64,000 nucleotides of DNA from Aliikangiella coralliicola (GTDB taxonomy: Bacteria > Pseudomonadota > Gammaproteobacteria > Enterobacterales > Kangiellaceae), in NCBI RefSeq assembly GCF_007004725.1, contig NZ_ML660160.1:186001-250000 (forward strand), read 5' to 3'. This document shows, in pieces, positions 1-8,873 of this stretch. The position numbers were made by a program, and so were the translations under genes. Below the pieces are notes generated by a model. It had not been told where the DNA came from, searched no databases, and worked only from the letters and a program-made list of their open reading frames with translations. Within the stretch, counting starts at the first letter, position 1; the number at the start of each line of letters is the position of its first letter.

Positions 1-2
1 AT

Positions 3-155
3 GCCGGTATGAAATACGGCAGCTACGGGGAGCTATTATTGTGGGATGGGGGAGAGTTTACTCGGGGCACTCTGGCGGGTAAAAAATTCCCGCTGGGTAA
101 AGCGACAAAAGCAACAAAAACAAGATCCAATCTAGCCAAAGAGAGCGCCAACTGA
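3..155 (+). CDS. 3' end of an unidentified gene (partial)
   Basis: An open frame enters from the left edge and runs 50 codons to a TGA at 153-155. The peptide contains KYGSYGELLLWDGGEF and ends in a Lys/Thr-rich tail (GKATKATKTRS). I recognise no family. It lies on the same strand as the TonB-dependent receptor downstream, with about 325 bases between them, so they need not be co-transcribed. The frame could be a chance opening, because only the tail is visible. Confidence 0.35.
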   Translation, partial: AGMKYGSYGELLLWDGGEFTRGTLAGKKFPLGKATKATKTRSNLAKESAN

Positions 156-479
156 AATCTTTGAGTGTCTCGCTATCTTATTGTTTTTAAAAGAATCGAT
201 ATTAAATCGATTAAAAAGCGGGGCAAAATAGAGCTGTCACGTATTGAGATAATAGAGTCGTTAGCCAGATACTGAAATCGAACTTGGAAAGGAGAATTCA
301 TTGCTGGATTTATTTAAGTTCTGATGATTTATTACTCGATCGTTTTAGCGTCATTGAAAGTGAGCTAACTGATTTTTTATTGGCTGATTTAAGAACAATT
401 AATTTCAATTTATCAAATTTAGCAAGATCGCTTTCCAAGCATGGAATCGACACTTAAGAATAATATTATGGGGGATAGT
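156..479. other. Non-coding gap upstream of the TonB receptor
   Basis: I see no gene here. At 194-211 there is an 18-base motif, AATCGATATTAAATCGAT, containing two ATCGAT boxes. It recurs with one mismatch at 4248-4265, upstream of the BlaI unit. The promoter of the receptor gene should lie in this stretch, but no convincing -35/-10 pair stands out. Confidence 0.4.
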
Positions 480-3400
480 ATGAATTCAATTTTTAAGCGG
501 CGAGCGATAGTAGTCGCTGTTTCTTTAGCAATAACAATTTCGGGCAATGTTCTGGGCTCAGAATCCGAACTTGAAAAAGAGAAAGCGGAAAATCGCAAGA
601 CGAGCACCGAAAATTCTACTGTGGAGGCAATCTCTGCAGATGCTAGCGAAAAAGCCAATAGTGAAAGTGAGAATAATGAAAGCGACAACATTGGCGAAGA
701 GGATGGGATTTCTAAGACAGAGGAAAAGGAAAATAAAGTTGTTATCACAGGTTCGAGACTCAGGCGAGATAGCTTTTCTGTTGCTACGCCGCTGGTGACC
801 ATGGACAAAGAAGCGATTTCCGATACCGGGCTTGGATTGCTTTCTGAAATTCTTGTAGATGGCGTGCCTGCCATTAGTGAAGGTTCCAGTAATACTAATA
901 CACAATCAAGTGTTCAAAATACCGGTTTGTCGACGGTGAATCTTCGTGACCTCGGTGTGGACAGAACATTGACATTAATCGACGGTCGACGGGTTGTATC
1001 GAATAGCTATAGTGGAAACTATGTGAGCCTGAGTAGCATACCGAGTGGCATGGTTGACCGAATAGAAATTATTAGCGGTGGCGCGTCGGCGGTTTACGGA
1101 TCGGATGCGATTGCCGGAGTGGTCAATATTATTACCCAGAAAGATAAGGAAGGATTCGAATTTCAAGTTCGTGGTGGTCATACACCTGCGGGTGGCGGTC
1201 GCGAGTTTTCAGTCGATTTTGATTATGGAAATCTTTTCAATAATGGCAAAACGTATTTTTTTGTTGGCACCAGTTGGGACAGACAATTTGGTGTTAGCTG
1301 GGAAGATCGTGATCGCGCAGCGTTAGAAGCAGACTATCGTTACGACGATGAGCTTTTCTGTAATCAGATGGCGACTGAAACCGGCGATCAATGTATGCGG
1401 GATATTACGCCCGCAGATTGGCGAGCAAGAAGCGACGGCACTGCAGGTGGTGTTTTTGAAGAGGGACGTGGCGGGGTCGGCGGCTACTATTATACTGAAG
1501 AAGGTTTACAGACAGGTTGGTTGGAAGAAAGAGATGGCGTTAACTCGGCTCAATGGGTTCAGCTGAAAATTCCAAATGACCGGTTTTCTACTGCGTTTAA
1601 ATTAACCCATGAATTTGAGGATGTATCCTCTTATTTCCAGACCCAGTATGCACAAACAGATTCACTCAACCGAAAATCACCGGAAGATGATTACGAAAGT
1701 GCTTACGTTTTAACGCTTGACCCAGTTACTGGTGCGCCAGGGCGTATCAGACCAGGTACTATTTCTATCAATAATCCCTTCGCGCCGGCTGAAATCGCTA
1801 ACAATGCGGGCAGTAGCATCAGTTGGGATCGGCGGTTTCACGAGGTTGGTCAAATCATGACAGATAACACTCGTAAAACCCTCAGAACCTGGGCCGGGTT
1901 GCAAGGAGATATGTTCGATGGTGCGTGGGATTGGGATGCTTCAATTGGTTATGGAAAATTCCAACAAAAACAAAAGCGCTTAAATGAGTTAAATATTTTT
2001 CGTGTTGCTGAAGCACTCGATTCTGAATATGCGGCAGATGGCGTAACCATCCAGTGCGCGGATGCCGATGCGCGAGCCAGAGGCTGTGTTCCGCTCAATA
2101 TTTTTGGGGTAGGTTCAATCACGCCTGAAATGGCAGATTGGATCAGAGCAAATCCAACGATTACCACGGATATTTCCCAGTTTACAGCCCTAGGCTACAT
2201 TACTGGTGATTTATTTGAAATGCCAGCGGGCAATGTATCGGCCGTTTTTGGGGCGGAATACCGACGCGACAGACAAGGTGTTGTTACCAGCGAAGGTCAT
2301 CGAAATGGCGGTATTACCTTTAATGTCGTACCAACATTCGACGGCGAAATCGACGTTTGGGAAACTTTCGCGGAATTTGGTGTTCCACTGGTTCGCGATG
2401 CAAGTTTTGCAAAAAATCTTTCCGCGGAATTTTCAGTACGTATGGCAGATTATAGCCCGAAGGGAATTGGCACTGTTGGTAGCCATAAAGTGGGACTTGT
2501 GTGGGAGCCGGTTGAAGGCTATTTGCTAAGAGCCAACTACGCCAGAGCACAACGCGCGCCTAACATTACCGAATTATTGTCACCGGCTCGCGGTGATTTT
2601 GATGGCTTTTCCGACATTTGTGATGGCGTTACCGAAACTTCGACCGGGGCAGGGCACGATAATTGTCGGTTAGAACCGAGTATCGCTGCAGTCATTGCTG
2701 GTGGGGGCACTTTTGAGGACGATAACAATGGTTATTCGCCCAATGCCGGTAATGAAAATCTTAAAGAAGAAACAGCAGACACTTTTACTTTTGGTTTTAC
2801 CATGGCTCCTGACTTTTTAGAAGATTTCAAAATTGCAGTGGATTATTATGATATCGAAATTAGAGACGCCATTGATCAGGTGAGCAACGCTGATATATTG
2901 AGACAGTGTTACGATTCTTCATTACCTTTTGGCGATAGTAATTCATTTTGTAATGATATTACCCGCGATACTGACGGTAACATTATTGAGATTTTGCAAC
3001 GAGTAATCAACTTGTCAGAAACTCGGGCTCGTGGCTATGATCTTGCGCTGGAGTATAAGCATGATCTTGGCGATTATGGTCGACTTAAATTTAGGGCTGA
3101 TACTACTCATGTAATTGAGCATTCGAATACATTCGAAGGCAATGATGGTCTTGAAACTGTTCAATTAAAAGGTGAATTAGCTTCAGGTATTTTTGAAGAC
3201 CGAGCTTCCGCTTCTTTATCCTGGTATAAAAGTGGTTGGAGAGTTCGTTGGAGTACGCGCTATCTTGGTTCGATCGTTGATAGTCACGAGCGAGTTGATG
3301 AGTTTGAAGAGCTGATTGCGGAAAATAATCAAGCCTGTGCTAATGGTGACGCGAGTTGTGTTACTAATCCTGAAACACCGTTTTATCTTTATTTCCCTTC

Positions 3401-3617
3401 TTACACGAAACACAATTTATCTGTGTCATACACCATGGACATAGGTCGAGATTCTGAGCTGCGTATTTATGGCGGCGCGAATAATGTGTTTGATGATCTT
3501 GGTCCATTTATTCCTCGGTATGGTCAGACTGCTGGTGGTGGGGCGGGGAATTCTGATAGTGAGTATGGGGGAGGTATTGGGAGGTTGGTTTATGTTGGAG
3601 CGGAGTTTAAGTTTTGA
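480..3617 (+). CDS. TonB-dependent outer-membrane receptor
   Basis: This is a 22-strand outer-membrane barrel receptor expected to import a large substrate using TonB energy; the substrate cannot be told. An ATG at 441 is in frame, but 480 is preferred because a GGGGGA ribosome site precedes it and the peptide from there begins as a signal sequence (MNSIFKRRAIVVAVSLAITI). A Glu/Lys/Ser-rich linker follows. The plug begins near VVITGSRLRR and contains LRDLGVDRTLTLIDGRR and GGASAVYGSDAIAGVVNIIT, both classic plug motifs. The rest is barrel, with paired Cys in predicted loops. It ends in EFKF, with the terminal Phe typical of outer-membrane proteins. The acidic linker between signal and plug is longer than usual. 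No partner genes for transport or regulation sit beside it. Confidence 0.93.
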   Translation: MNSIFKRRAIVVAVSLAITISGNVLGSESELEKEKAENRKTSTENSTVEAISADASEKANSESENNESDNIGEEDGISKTEEKENKVVITGSRLRRDSFSVATPLVTMDKEAISDTGLGLLSEILVDGVPAISEGSSNTNTQSSVQNTGLSTVNLRDLGVDRTLTLIDGRRVVSNSYSGNYVSLSSIPSGMVDRIEIISGGASAVYGSDAIAGVVNIITQKDKEGFEFQVRGGHTPAGGGREFSVDFDYGNLFNNGKTYFFVGTSWDRQFGVSWEDRDRAALEADYRYDDELFCNQMATETGDQCMRDITPADWRARSDGTAGGVFEEGRGGVGGYYYTEEGLQTGWLEERDGVNSAQWVQLKIPNDRFSTAFKLTHEFEDVSSYFQTQYAQTDSLNRKSPEDDYESAYVLTLDPVTGAPGRIRPGTISINNPFAPAEIANNAGSSISWDRRFHEVGQIMTDNTRKTLRTWAGLQGDMFDGAWDWDASIGYGKFQQKQKRLNELNIFRVAEALDSEYAADGVTIQCADADARARGCVPLNIFGVGSITPEMADWIRANPTITTDISQFTALGYITGDLFEMPAGNVSAVFGAEYRRDRQGVVTSEGHRNGGITFNVVPTFDGEIDVWETFAEFGVPLVRDASFAKNLSAEFSVRMADYSPKGIGTVGSHKVGLVWEPVEGYLLRANYARAQRAPNITELLSPARGDFDGFSDICDGVTETSTGAGHDNCRLEPSIAAVIAGGGTFEDDNNGYSPNAGNENLKEETADTFTFGFTMAPDFLEDFKIAVDYYDIEIRDAIDQVSNADILRQCYDSSLPFGDSNSFCNDITRDTDGNIIEILQRVINLSETRARGYDLALEYKHDLGDYGRLKFRADTTHVIEHSNTFEGNDGLETVQLKGELASGIFEDRASASLSWYKSGWRVRWSTRYLGSIVDSHERVDEFEELIAENNQACANGDASCVTNPETPFYLYFPSYTKHNLSVSYTMDIGRDSELRIYGGANNVFDDLGPFIPRYGQTAGGGAGNSDSEYGGGIGRLVYVGAEFKF

Positions 3618-3667
3618 TTTGTTGTTATTTTGATGAAGTTGTCAGTTAGTGAGTTCCTGCTCTGTTG

Positions 3668-3689
3668 GCCTCCTGGTGGAGGCTTTTTT
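3668..3689 (+). terminator. Rho-independent terminator of the TonB receptor gene
   Basis: A perfect 6-bp stem (GCCTCC / GGAGGC) with a TGGT loop is followed directly by TTTTTT. It lies about 50 bases after the receptor stop codon, and the orientation fits plus-strand transcription. Confidence 0.8.
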
Positions 3690-3694
3690 CAAGG

Positions 3695-4205
3695 GCGTTT
3701 CGCATCGCTTTGCTTGCATGCGAGTTACTTTTGTCCAAAGCCACAAAAGTAACCAAAAGGGCTTTTTCGCTGAAGATAACTAATTTGCTGAGAGTTGTAA
3801 GACTTGGTAAGCCTTTGCTTTCCTTTCTTGTTGAAAACGACTCATTGGGCGGAAAAAAACTCGGTTCCCTCAAACATTTTTCCGCTTAATCCAATGAGTC
3901 ATTAATTCCACAAGCCCGTTATAGCCGCTGGGCGAAGAGCTTCAAAAGATTATCCGTAACTGCCGATAGACTTTTATTAATTTTTAACTTCCTAGGATCA
4001 TCTACTACTTTAACTTTATCTTAACTCAAAAAACGCCATAGGTAGGAAGCTCATTAAAAATGAGTGGGCAGGCGCAAAAGAACAATGATAGATTCTATGG
4101 CCAGCGTATTCGCGTTGCCTAGCGGCCAAGCGTACGGGCATTTTTGGTTACTTTTTTTGCTCTTGAAAAAAGTAACTCGCATGCAAGCAAAGCGATGCGA
4201 AACGC
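3695..4205. repeat. Intergenic palindromic element with 38-bp perfect inverted repeats
   Basis: The 38-base arm at 3695-3732 is repeated exactly, inverted, at 4168-4205; its core is GCTTTGCTTGCATGCGAG. A second inner pair is imperfect: AAAAGTAACCAAAAGGGC near 3745 against GGGCATTTTTGGTTACTT near 4136. A third small stem lies at 3839-3900 (GACTCATTGG and CCAATGAGTC). No transposase frame is present. The AAAGTAACCAAAAG-type core resembles dispersed intergenic repeats known from many gammaproteobacteria; that resemblance is from memory and untested. An open frame inside the left half (3665-3889) reads straight through the repeat and is not believed to be a gene. Confidence 0.75.
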
Positions 4206-4400
4206 TTTTCAGCTAAAAACTAAAAATATGATCCAATACCCCAAAAAAATCGATATTAAGTCGATACAACTATTACCAAAACGATAGTTAAACGGCAAAA
4301 AGTCGACCTTCAAAATATCCCAATTCACCATTAGCCTCCTTAATGTTTACCTGGCATGAAAATAAAAACTTCATGCAAAGTTACCCGATGATAAACTATC

Positions 4401-4449
4401 TGCGACAGATGTCGCATTTATCACTTGCAAAACTGCGACATTTGTCGCA
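4401..4449. promoter_or_regulatory. Twin BlaI/MecI-type operators
   Basis: Two perfect dyads share the same half-sites: TGCGACA-GA-TGTCGCA at 4401-4416 and TGCGACA-TT-TGTCGCA at 4434-4449. They start 33 bases apart, about three helical turns, so two repressor dimers could sit on the same face. They lie just upstream of the preferred BlaI start at 4484. BlaI/MecI repressors are known to bind short dyads upstream of their own operon; binding here is inferred. Confidence 0.8.
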
Positions 4450-4483
4450 TGATAGGCAAAACCGTTTAGTAAAGGCCATTTCA

Positions 4484-4861
4484 ATGCACCAGCCAACAGC
4501 CCCCGAACTTGAGCTTTTAAAGCTCCTCTGGAAGAAGGAGCCTCGTACTGCCCGCGAATTGCACGATGAATTGTCTGAGCAATTTGATTGGAGTTATTCG
4601 ACTACTCGTAAAACTCTCGAAAGGATGGGCGAAAAAGGATTTGTGTTAATTGAAAGTGTCGGTAATAAAAAATCTTACACGGCAAAACTCGAAAAGGTCA
4701 AAATACTGGCCCAGTTTGCGTCTGATTTTGCTTCACGTATTTTGGAGATCGACAGTCCGTTACCTGTCGCTATGTTTGCCGATAGCAAATTAATTGATTC
4801 ATCTGAAATCAAAGAGCTGGAAAAAATGTTAGAAAAACTAGCCAGAGAAGGAAAAAGTTAA
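4484..4861 (+). CDS. BlaI/MecI/CopY-family transcriptional repressor
   Basis: This winged-helix repressor probably controls its own operon and is released when the adjacent M56 sensor protease acts. The 125-aa product from ATG 4484 matches the usual family length of about 125. A longer frame from 4343 would translate the two operators (LRQMSH and LRHLSH) and is rejected. The N-terminal half carries the winged helix: APELELLKLLWKKEPRTARE, then WSYSTTRKTLERMGEKG. The C-terminal half is the helical dimer region. The stop codon shares one base with the next start (TAATG), so the two proteins are translationally coupled, as in blaI-blaR1 pairs. The inducing signal is not visible. Confidence 0.9.
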   Translation: MHQPTAPELELLKLLWKKEPRTARELHDELSEQFDWSYSTTRKTLERMGEKGFVLIESVGNKKSYTAKLEKVKILAQFASDFASRILEIDSPLPVAMFADSKLIDSSEIKELEKMLEKLAREGKS

Positions 4862-6249
4862 TGTTAATTTTTGTACAGTTAGTTATTTTTTTACTCTGGA
4901 GTGGTTTGGTCTTTCTTTTCGCGAATTTGGCGTATCGAAAAAAGCTCTCGGTTAGTGTAAGTCCTGAATTTTGGCTGGTTTGTTTTGGCGTTTGTTTTCT
5001 GCCTTTAATTCCTTTGCCTGTGTTACAGCAAACTATCCAGTTGCCCCAGTCATTGTCGTTTAGTGATGATATATCACAAGTCATTCAATCAGTTCAGAAC
5101 AGCACAACTAAAGTCAGCTGGTTGGAAGAAGTTTCTTTGCACTATTGGTTGATAGGATTTTTCGCGTTATTTAGCCTTAAAGGTCTCGCAGAATTTTATA
5201 AGGGAATGCAAAAGACGCGAAAAATTATTCGGCAGAGCAAGTTACTGAATGCTGAAGATATTTTTACTGAAAAACAGAAAGAGTTGCTTCATCGATACCA
5301 AATAAAAACAAAAGTTACCGCTGAGAATATCTCTCCTTTTTCTTTTGGTTTTTTTAAGGCTTATTTGATATTACCGAAATTTGCACTTGCAATGCCGCGA
5401 GAGCAATTGAAACTGTTGGTTGATCACGAACTCAACCACATTCGAAGACGCGACAACCGCTGGTTAATCCTGATCAAGTTAATTACTGGACTTGTAAGTT
5501 TTAATCCCTTTTTTAAAAAGCTGGAGCAGCATTATATTAATGCAATCGAACTTCGCTGCGATGAAGATGTATTGAGCGACATCTCTGATATTAATGAACG
5601 CAAAAAATACGCTCAGGCGATGCTTACCTGCTTGAAAAATTGTATCGGTATTAAAGAGCAGGCATTGGTTGCTCATTTTAGTAACCCAGAAACCGGACTG
5701 GCTTTTTATCAGACTCGACTAAAAGCAATAATGAGTCGTCGCCTGATAACTGTTAATCGCAAGAGACTATCGCTGACAATAGCTTTGATGGTATTTTCGG
5801 GGTTATCACTTAATTTAGTGTCAGCGAATTATTCAGGTAGCCTGACTGACAATTTCGAAGGTTGGCAACTGCCATTAAAAGCAATCAAAGTGACTTCTTC
5901 TTTTGGAGAAGTTAATCCGATTCGAAACAACCATCCTCATGGTGGAGTGGACTTAAAAGCGGCGATTGGAACGTCTGTCTATGCGGTAAAGTCCGGTGTT
6001 GTCAAAATTGCTAACGATACGAGTTTGAGCAAAAACTACGGCAAGGTCGTTGTCGTACAACATAGCAATGGCTACCAAAGTCTTTATGCTCACCTTGATG
6101 GTTTTAGTGTAAATGAAAATGATCGGGTTATCGCTGGCCAAAAAATTGGTTTTGTCGGCATCACGGGGAAAACTACAGGTCCTCACCTTCACTTCGAATT
6201 ACTTCAGGGAGAGAGAAGACTTAATCCTGTTGATTTGTTGCCATTTTAG
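4861..6249 (+). CDS. BlaR1-like M56 metalloprotease fused to an M23 peptidase domain
   Basis: This 462-aa membrane protein should sense a cell-wall signal and cleave the BlaI-type repressor. Hydrophobic segments lie near residues 1-22, 34-52, 93-110 and 302-320. The M56 zinc site is HELNH at 189-193, with the third ligand probably E230 in IELRCDED. After the last membrane segment, where BlaR1 carries a penicillin-binding sensor, there is an M23/LytM domain (about 340-462). Its four zinc ligands are all present: H360 and D364 (HGGVD), H411 (YAHLD) and H442/H444 (PHLHFE). The outer domain may therefore bind or cut peptidoglycan rather than bind beta-lactam. It is coupled to blaI by a one-base overlap and followed after 102 bases by a second M23 gene. 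M56-M23 fusions may exist elsewhere; novelty is untested. Confidence 0.88.
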   Translation: MLIFVQLVIFLLWSGLVFLFANLAYRKKLSVSVSPEFWLVCFGVCFLPLIPLPVLQQTIQLPQSLSFSDDISQVIQSVQNSTTKVSWLEEVSLHYWLIGFFALFSLKGLAEFYKGMQKTRKIIRQSKLLNAEDIFTEKQKELLHRYQIKTKVTAENISPFSFGFFKAYLILPKFALAMPREQLKLLVDHELNHIRRRDNRWLILIKLITGLVSFNPFFKKLEQHYINAIELRCDEDVLSDISDINERKKYAQAMLTCLKNCIGIKEQALVAHFSNPETGLAFYQTRLKAIMSRRLITVNRKRLSLTIALMVFSGLSLNLVSANYSGSLTDNFEGWQLPLKAIKVTSSFGEVNPIRNNHPHGGVDLKAAIGTSVYAVKSGVVKIANDTSLSKNYGKVVVVQHSNGYQSLYAHLDGFSVNENDRVIAGQKIGFVGITGKTTGPHLHFELLQGERRLNPVDLLPF

Positions 6250-6351
6250 AATTATCCAAGTGATTTTCTAACACTCCCAAAAATCAAACTACCTGTTACA
6301 CAAGGGCGCCTTTTGCTGAGAAAGCGTGCGCCTTAAAAAAATGGCTATTCC

Positions 6352-7584
6352 ATGAATTTGATAATTTTAGTTAATTTGCTTAGCGGATTGTACAGTTCTA
6401 ATATTCAAAATTCGCATTTAGTTTTTTCTACTGATAGTCACGAAACCGAGCTATGTGCGAAGCGACATTTTTCGAGTAAATCTGACGCGACTTTTTGGTC
6501 TACTGTTGAGTCAATTAAACACCATCGACTTCAGCTTAAACCGAAACAAACTTTAACGCAGTTACTATCGAGTTTTGGTGTTGATGAGCGCGAGGTTTAT
6601 CAAATTTCCAAGTCGATGACACCTTACTTACAACCGGCTAAACTTCAGGTTGGACAAAGCTTCGAAATTTTACTTAGCGAGAACCGTATTTTATCGTTAT
6701 CCATGAATTTTGACTTTGATAAAAAACTCAATCTTGCGCGTAAAAATAACCAATGGCAGGCATCTGTTGAGAGGCTGGCAACCATCAGCGTTCAATCGGC
6801 GACTCAGGGTCGAGTAGAGAGTAGTTTGTATGAAAGTTTTCTGCAAGCAGAAATTCCGCTTTCTATCTTCCACCAATATGTTTCCCTGATGTCACACTTT
6901 GTCGACTTTCAAAGAGATTTGAAAGCTAAAGACTATTTTGCGCTGGTCTATAGCACGCAATCATTGCAATCGAATCCAGGTGCCATAAAGGCCGGCTTTA
7001 TTGAGTACGCTGAAATTAAGGTGCGTAATGAAACTGTTCGGCTCTACCGATATGAAATTGATGGAGAGGCGAATTATTATGACGAATCGGGTTATTTAGT
7101 CGGGAGTTTTCTCATCAAAACGCCGGTGAAAGGTGGTGTACTTTCATCTCACTATGGCAAAAGAAAGCATCCGGTTTTAGGGTATACGCGTATGCATAAA
7201 GGCTTGGACTTCGGCGCGCCGCTAGGTACGCCGATAATTGCTGCTGGAAAGGGGAAAGTGATTCAGGCCGGTTGGTCTAATTCATTCGGAAACTTTGTAA
7301 AAATCCAGCATCTACATGGTTATCAGACATTGTACGCACATATGAAAAAAATTCGTCGAGGTATTAAAAAAGGCGTTCGTTTACGACAAGGAGAAGTCAT
7401 TGGTTTTTTAGGAAGCACTGGATTGACCGCGGGAAGGCATTTGCACTATGAAATTCATAAAAATGGTAAAGCGATTAATCCGATCTCAGTTAAGCAAAAG
7501 CATCAAGTTAGCTTAAATAAACACCAGTTGAAGGAATTTAAGGAATACATCAGGAGTATTCAACAGTTTAATATTGCACCTTAA
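6352..7584 (+). CDS. MepM-like M23 peptidoglycan endopeptidase
   Basis: This is a probable periplasmic DD-endopeptidase that cuts peptide cross-links in the cell wall. It has 410 aa, with a hydrophobic N-terminus (MNLIILVNLLSGLY) that is short for a signal peptide. Residues about 60-130 look like an OapA/LysM-type wall-binding region (QTLTQLLSSFGVDEREVYQI). The M23 domain covers about 255-385, with a complete zinc site: H282 and D286 (HKGLD), H330 (YAHMK) and H363/H365 (RHLHYE). The RKHPVLGYTRMHKG segment is typical of the MepM/YebA group. It lies 102 bases after the M56-M23 gene on the same strand, so it is a likely member of the same BlaI regulon, perhaps as the effector enzyme. Confidence 0.88.
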   Translation: MNLIILVNLLSGLYSSNIQNSHLVFSTDSHETELCAKRHFSSKSDATFWSTVESIKHHRLQLKPKQTLTQLLSSFGVDEREVYQISKSMTPYLQPAKLQVGQSFEILLSENRILSLSMNFDFDKKLNLARKNNQWQASVERLATISVQSATQGRVESSLYESFLQAEIPLSIFHQYVSLMSHFVDFQRDLKAKDYFALVYSTQSLQSNPGAIKAGFIEYAEIKVRNETVRLYRYEIDGEANYYDESGYLVGSFLIKTPVKGGVLSSHYGKRKHPVLGYTRMHKGLDFGAPLGTPIIAAGKGKVIQAGWSNSFGNFVKIQHLHGYQTLYAHMKKIRRGIKKGVRLRQGEVIGFLGSTGLTAGRHLHYEIHKNGKAINPISVKQKHQVSLNKHQLKEFKEYIRSIQQFNIAP

Positions 7585-7604
7585 TACTGCACTTTAATAC
7601 TAAA

Positions 7605-8147
7605 CTACACTTGACTGCCCTCAGGAACGATTACCGGCAAATCCATGCAACCATAATCTGCGCCAAACTGACTGAGTATGCAGGTTAGCTGGCCGCGGTG
7701 GTGAGTCTGGTGATTAAATAAATGCTGAGTTAGCTCGGCAACTGACTTTGTGAAGGATTTACCTTCGGTGGTTTGATACGTTATTTTTCTTTCACAATCC
7801 GTATCAACTAAATTCTCACAGTAATTAATGATCACGCGATCAACTTTTTTTCTTAACTCCGAAATTGCTTCCAGGTTATGGTAGTAAATATCATTCGGCG
7901 ATTTTGGTATTGGGAAACCAGCTAAATCTTCAAGAGATAGCCCGGCTATTTGGTTTTTCGCGAGTCGCCCAGATATGATCAGATCGCCAAAGAGTATATG
8001 ATTCCAATAACTGATAATATTGGAGAAGAAAGAGTGAGTTTCCTTTACAAGTAATTCATTTGGCAGAGAAAAACAACAGTCCAATAGTTGATTGTTAATT
8101 CGCTGATTATATAGCGACAACATTTTGAAATTATTTGTTAAACTCAT
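7605..8147 (-). CDS. DinB-family protein
   Basis: This is a four-helix-bundle protein of the DinB superfamily, whose members bind a metal through three histidines and often act as thiol transferases; the substrate is unknown. The 180-aa product has a His in the SYWNHILFGD segment and the pair in HLFNHQTHHRGQ near the C-terminus, in the usual order and spacing. The gene is convergent with the M23 gene, with 20 bases between the stops. The ATG at 8147 is the natural start. No operon partner is visible. Confidence 0.85.
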   Translation of the reverse strand: MSLTNNFKMLSLYNQRINNQLLDCCFSLPNELLVKETHSFFSNIISYWNHILFGDLIISGRLAKNQIAGLSLEDLAGFPIPKSPNDIYYHNLEAISELRKKVDRVIINYCENLVDTDCERKITYQTTEGKSFTKSVAELTQHLFNHQTHHRGQLTCILSQFGADYGCMDLPVIVPEGSQV

Positions 8148-8448
8148 ATTTTTTACCTGTAAAACTTCAGTTTGTGTTGTATATCGTATCTTTAAGCTAC
8201 CTCAGTTTAAAGCTTATTTAGTTATTTGCAATTTAACGGTGTTGACTGGATTGTGAGAGCTGTTAATTTAATTGTTAGCCATTAGTTTAGTTCATTGATA
8301 AAAGTCGAAAAAATAAGCACAAACGAAAAAACGCTAATAATTAACAATTTGCACTGAATCATACTAAAAAAGAAACTCCAGAACTTTAAGTTCAACGAGT
8401 TCCGGCAGTTGTATTGAGGAGTTGATTATCTGGAGCGGTAGTCTTTTC

Positions 8449-8470
8449 CCCTCTCCTTTGAAGGAGAGGG
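8449..8470. repeat. CCCTCTCC palindrome, copy 1
   Basis: A 10-bp perfect stem (CCCTCTCCTT / AAGGAGAGGG) with a 2-base loop, followed by a further GGGAGAGG. The same palindrome type recurs at 24187-24207 and 38052-38070, so it looks like a dispersed repeat. It is the only structure seen in the 383-base gap 8148-8530. Confidence 0.65.
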
Positions 8471-8530
8471 CTAGGGAGAGGTAGAAGTCTTTTACATTGT
8501 CAGTTTGAGTATTAACTGATACAAATCAGA

Positions 8531-8815
8531 TCAAAACAGCTTATCAGCTGACTCTTTTAACTTGGCCTCAGGTAAAAACTGATCGCATATAACTAATATC
8601 GAGTTAATATTATTTCTCAACTTATCCAATTCTATCTCTTCTGGATTCAATGCCGTTTGCAATAAATGCAAAGCCATATCGGCTAATAATACTCTCTGCT
8701 TTTCTAACCATTCTTCGTCGCCTTTTTTTGCACTTAACGAAAGATAGTGAGACTCCACTTGAGCATGAATTTCCCAGCTGGTTTCGATGATGTTTTCTCT
8801 GTCTAGTTTTTTCAT
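8531..8815 (-). CDS. Hypothetical protein, 94 aa
   Basis: I do not recognise this gene. The product is acidic and predicted to be all-helical, with no membrane segment. It contains HAQVESHYLSLSAKKGDEEW and a Leu-rich central helix (LLADMALHLLQTALNPEEIE). It sits 58 bases downstream of the ABC-F gene's stop on the same strand, so it may be co-transcribed with it. It could be a small accessory protein; nothing more can be said. Confidence 0.65.
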   Translation of the reverse strand: MKKLDRENIIETSWEIHAQVESHYLSLSAKKGDEEWLEKQRVLLADMALHLLQTALNPEEIELDKLRNNINSILVICDQFLPEAKLKESADKLF

Positions 8816-8873
8816 TTTTCCTCTAAGTTAAAAGTTGTTCGTCTATAGGTTGCGGTACAATGTTAGCGTATTT

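Noticed and set aside
419-874. Frames opposite and inside the start of the TonB receptor (151 aa minus, 115 aa minus, 83 aa plus)
   Set aside because: They fall within a receptor with clear signal and plug motifs; shadows of its Glu/Lys-rich linker.
3665-3889. 74-aa plus-strand frame and 75-aa minus-strand frame in the palindromic element
   Set aside because: Both read through the inverted-repeat element; sequences such as LACELLLSKATKVTK are translated repeat DNA, not a protein.
4343-4483. N-terminal extension of the BlaI-type repressor
   Set aside because: It would translate the two operators, and without it the protein has the normal family length.
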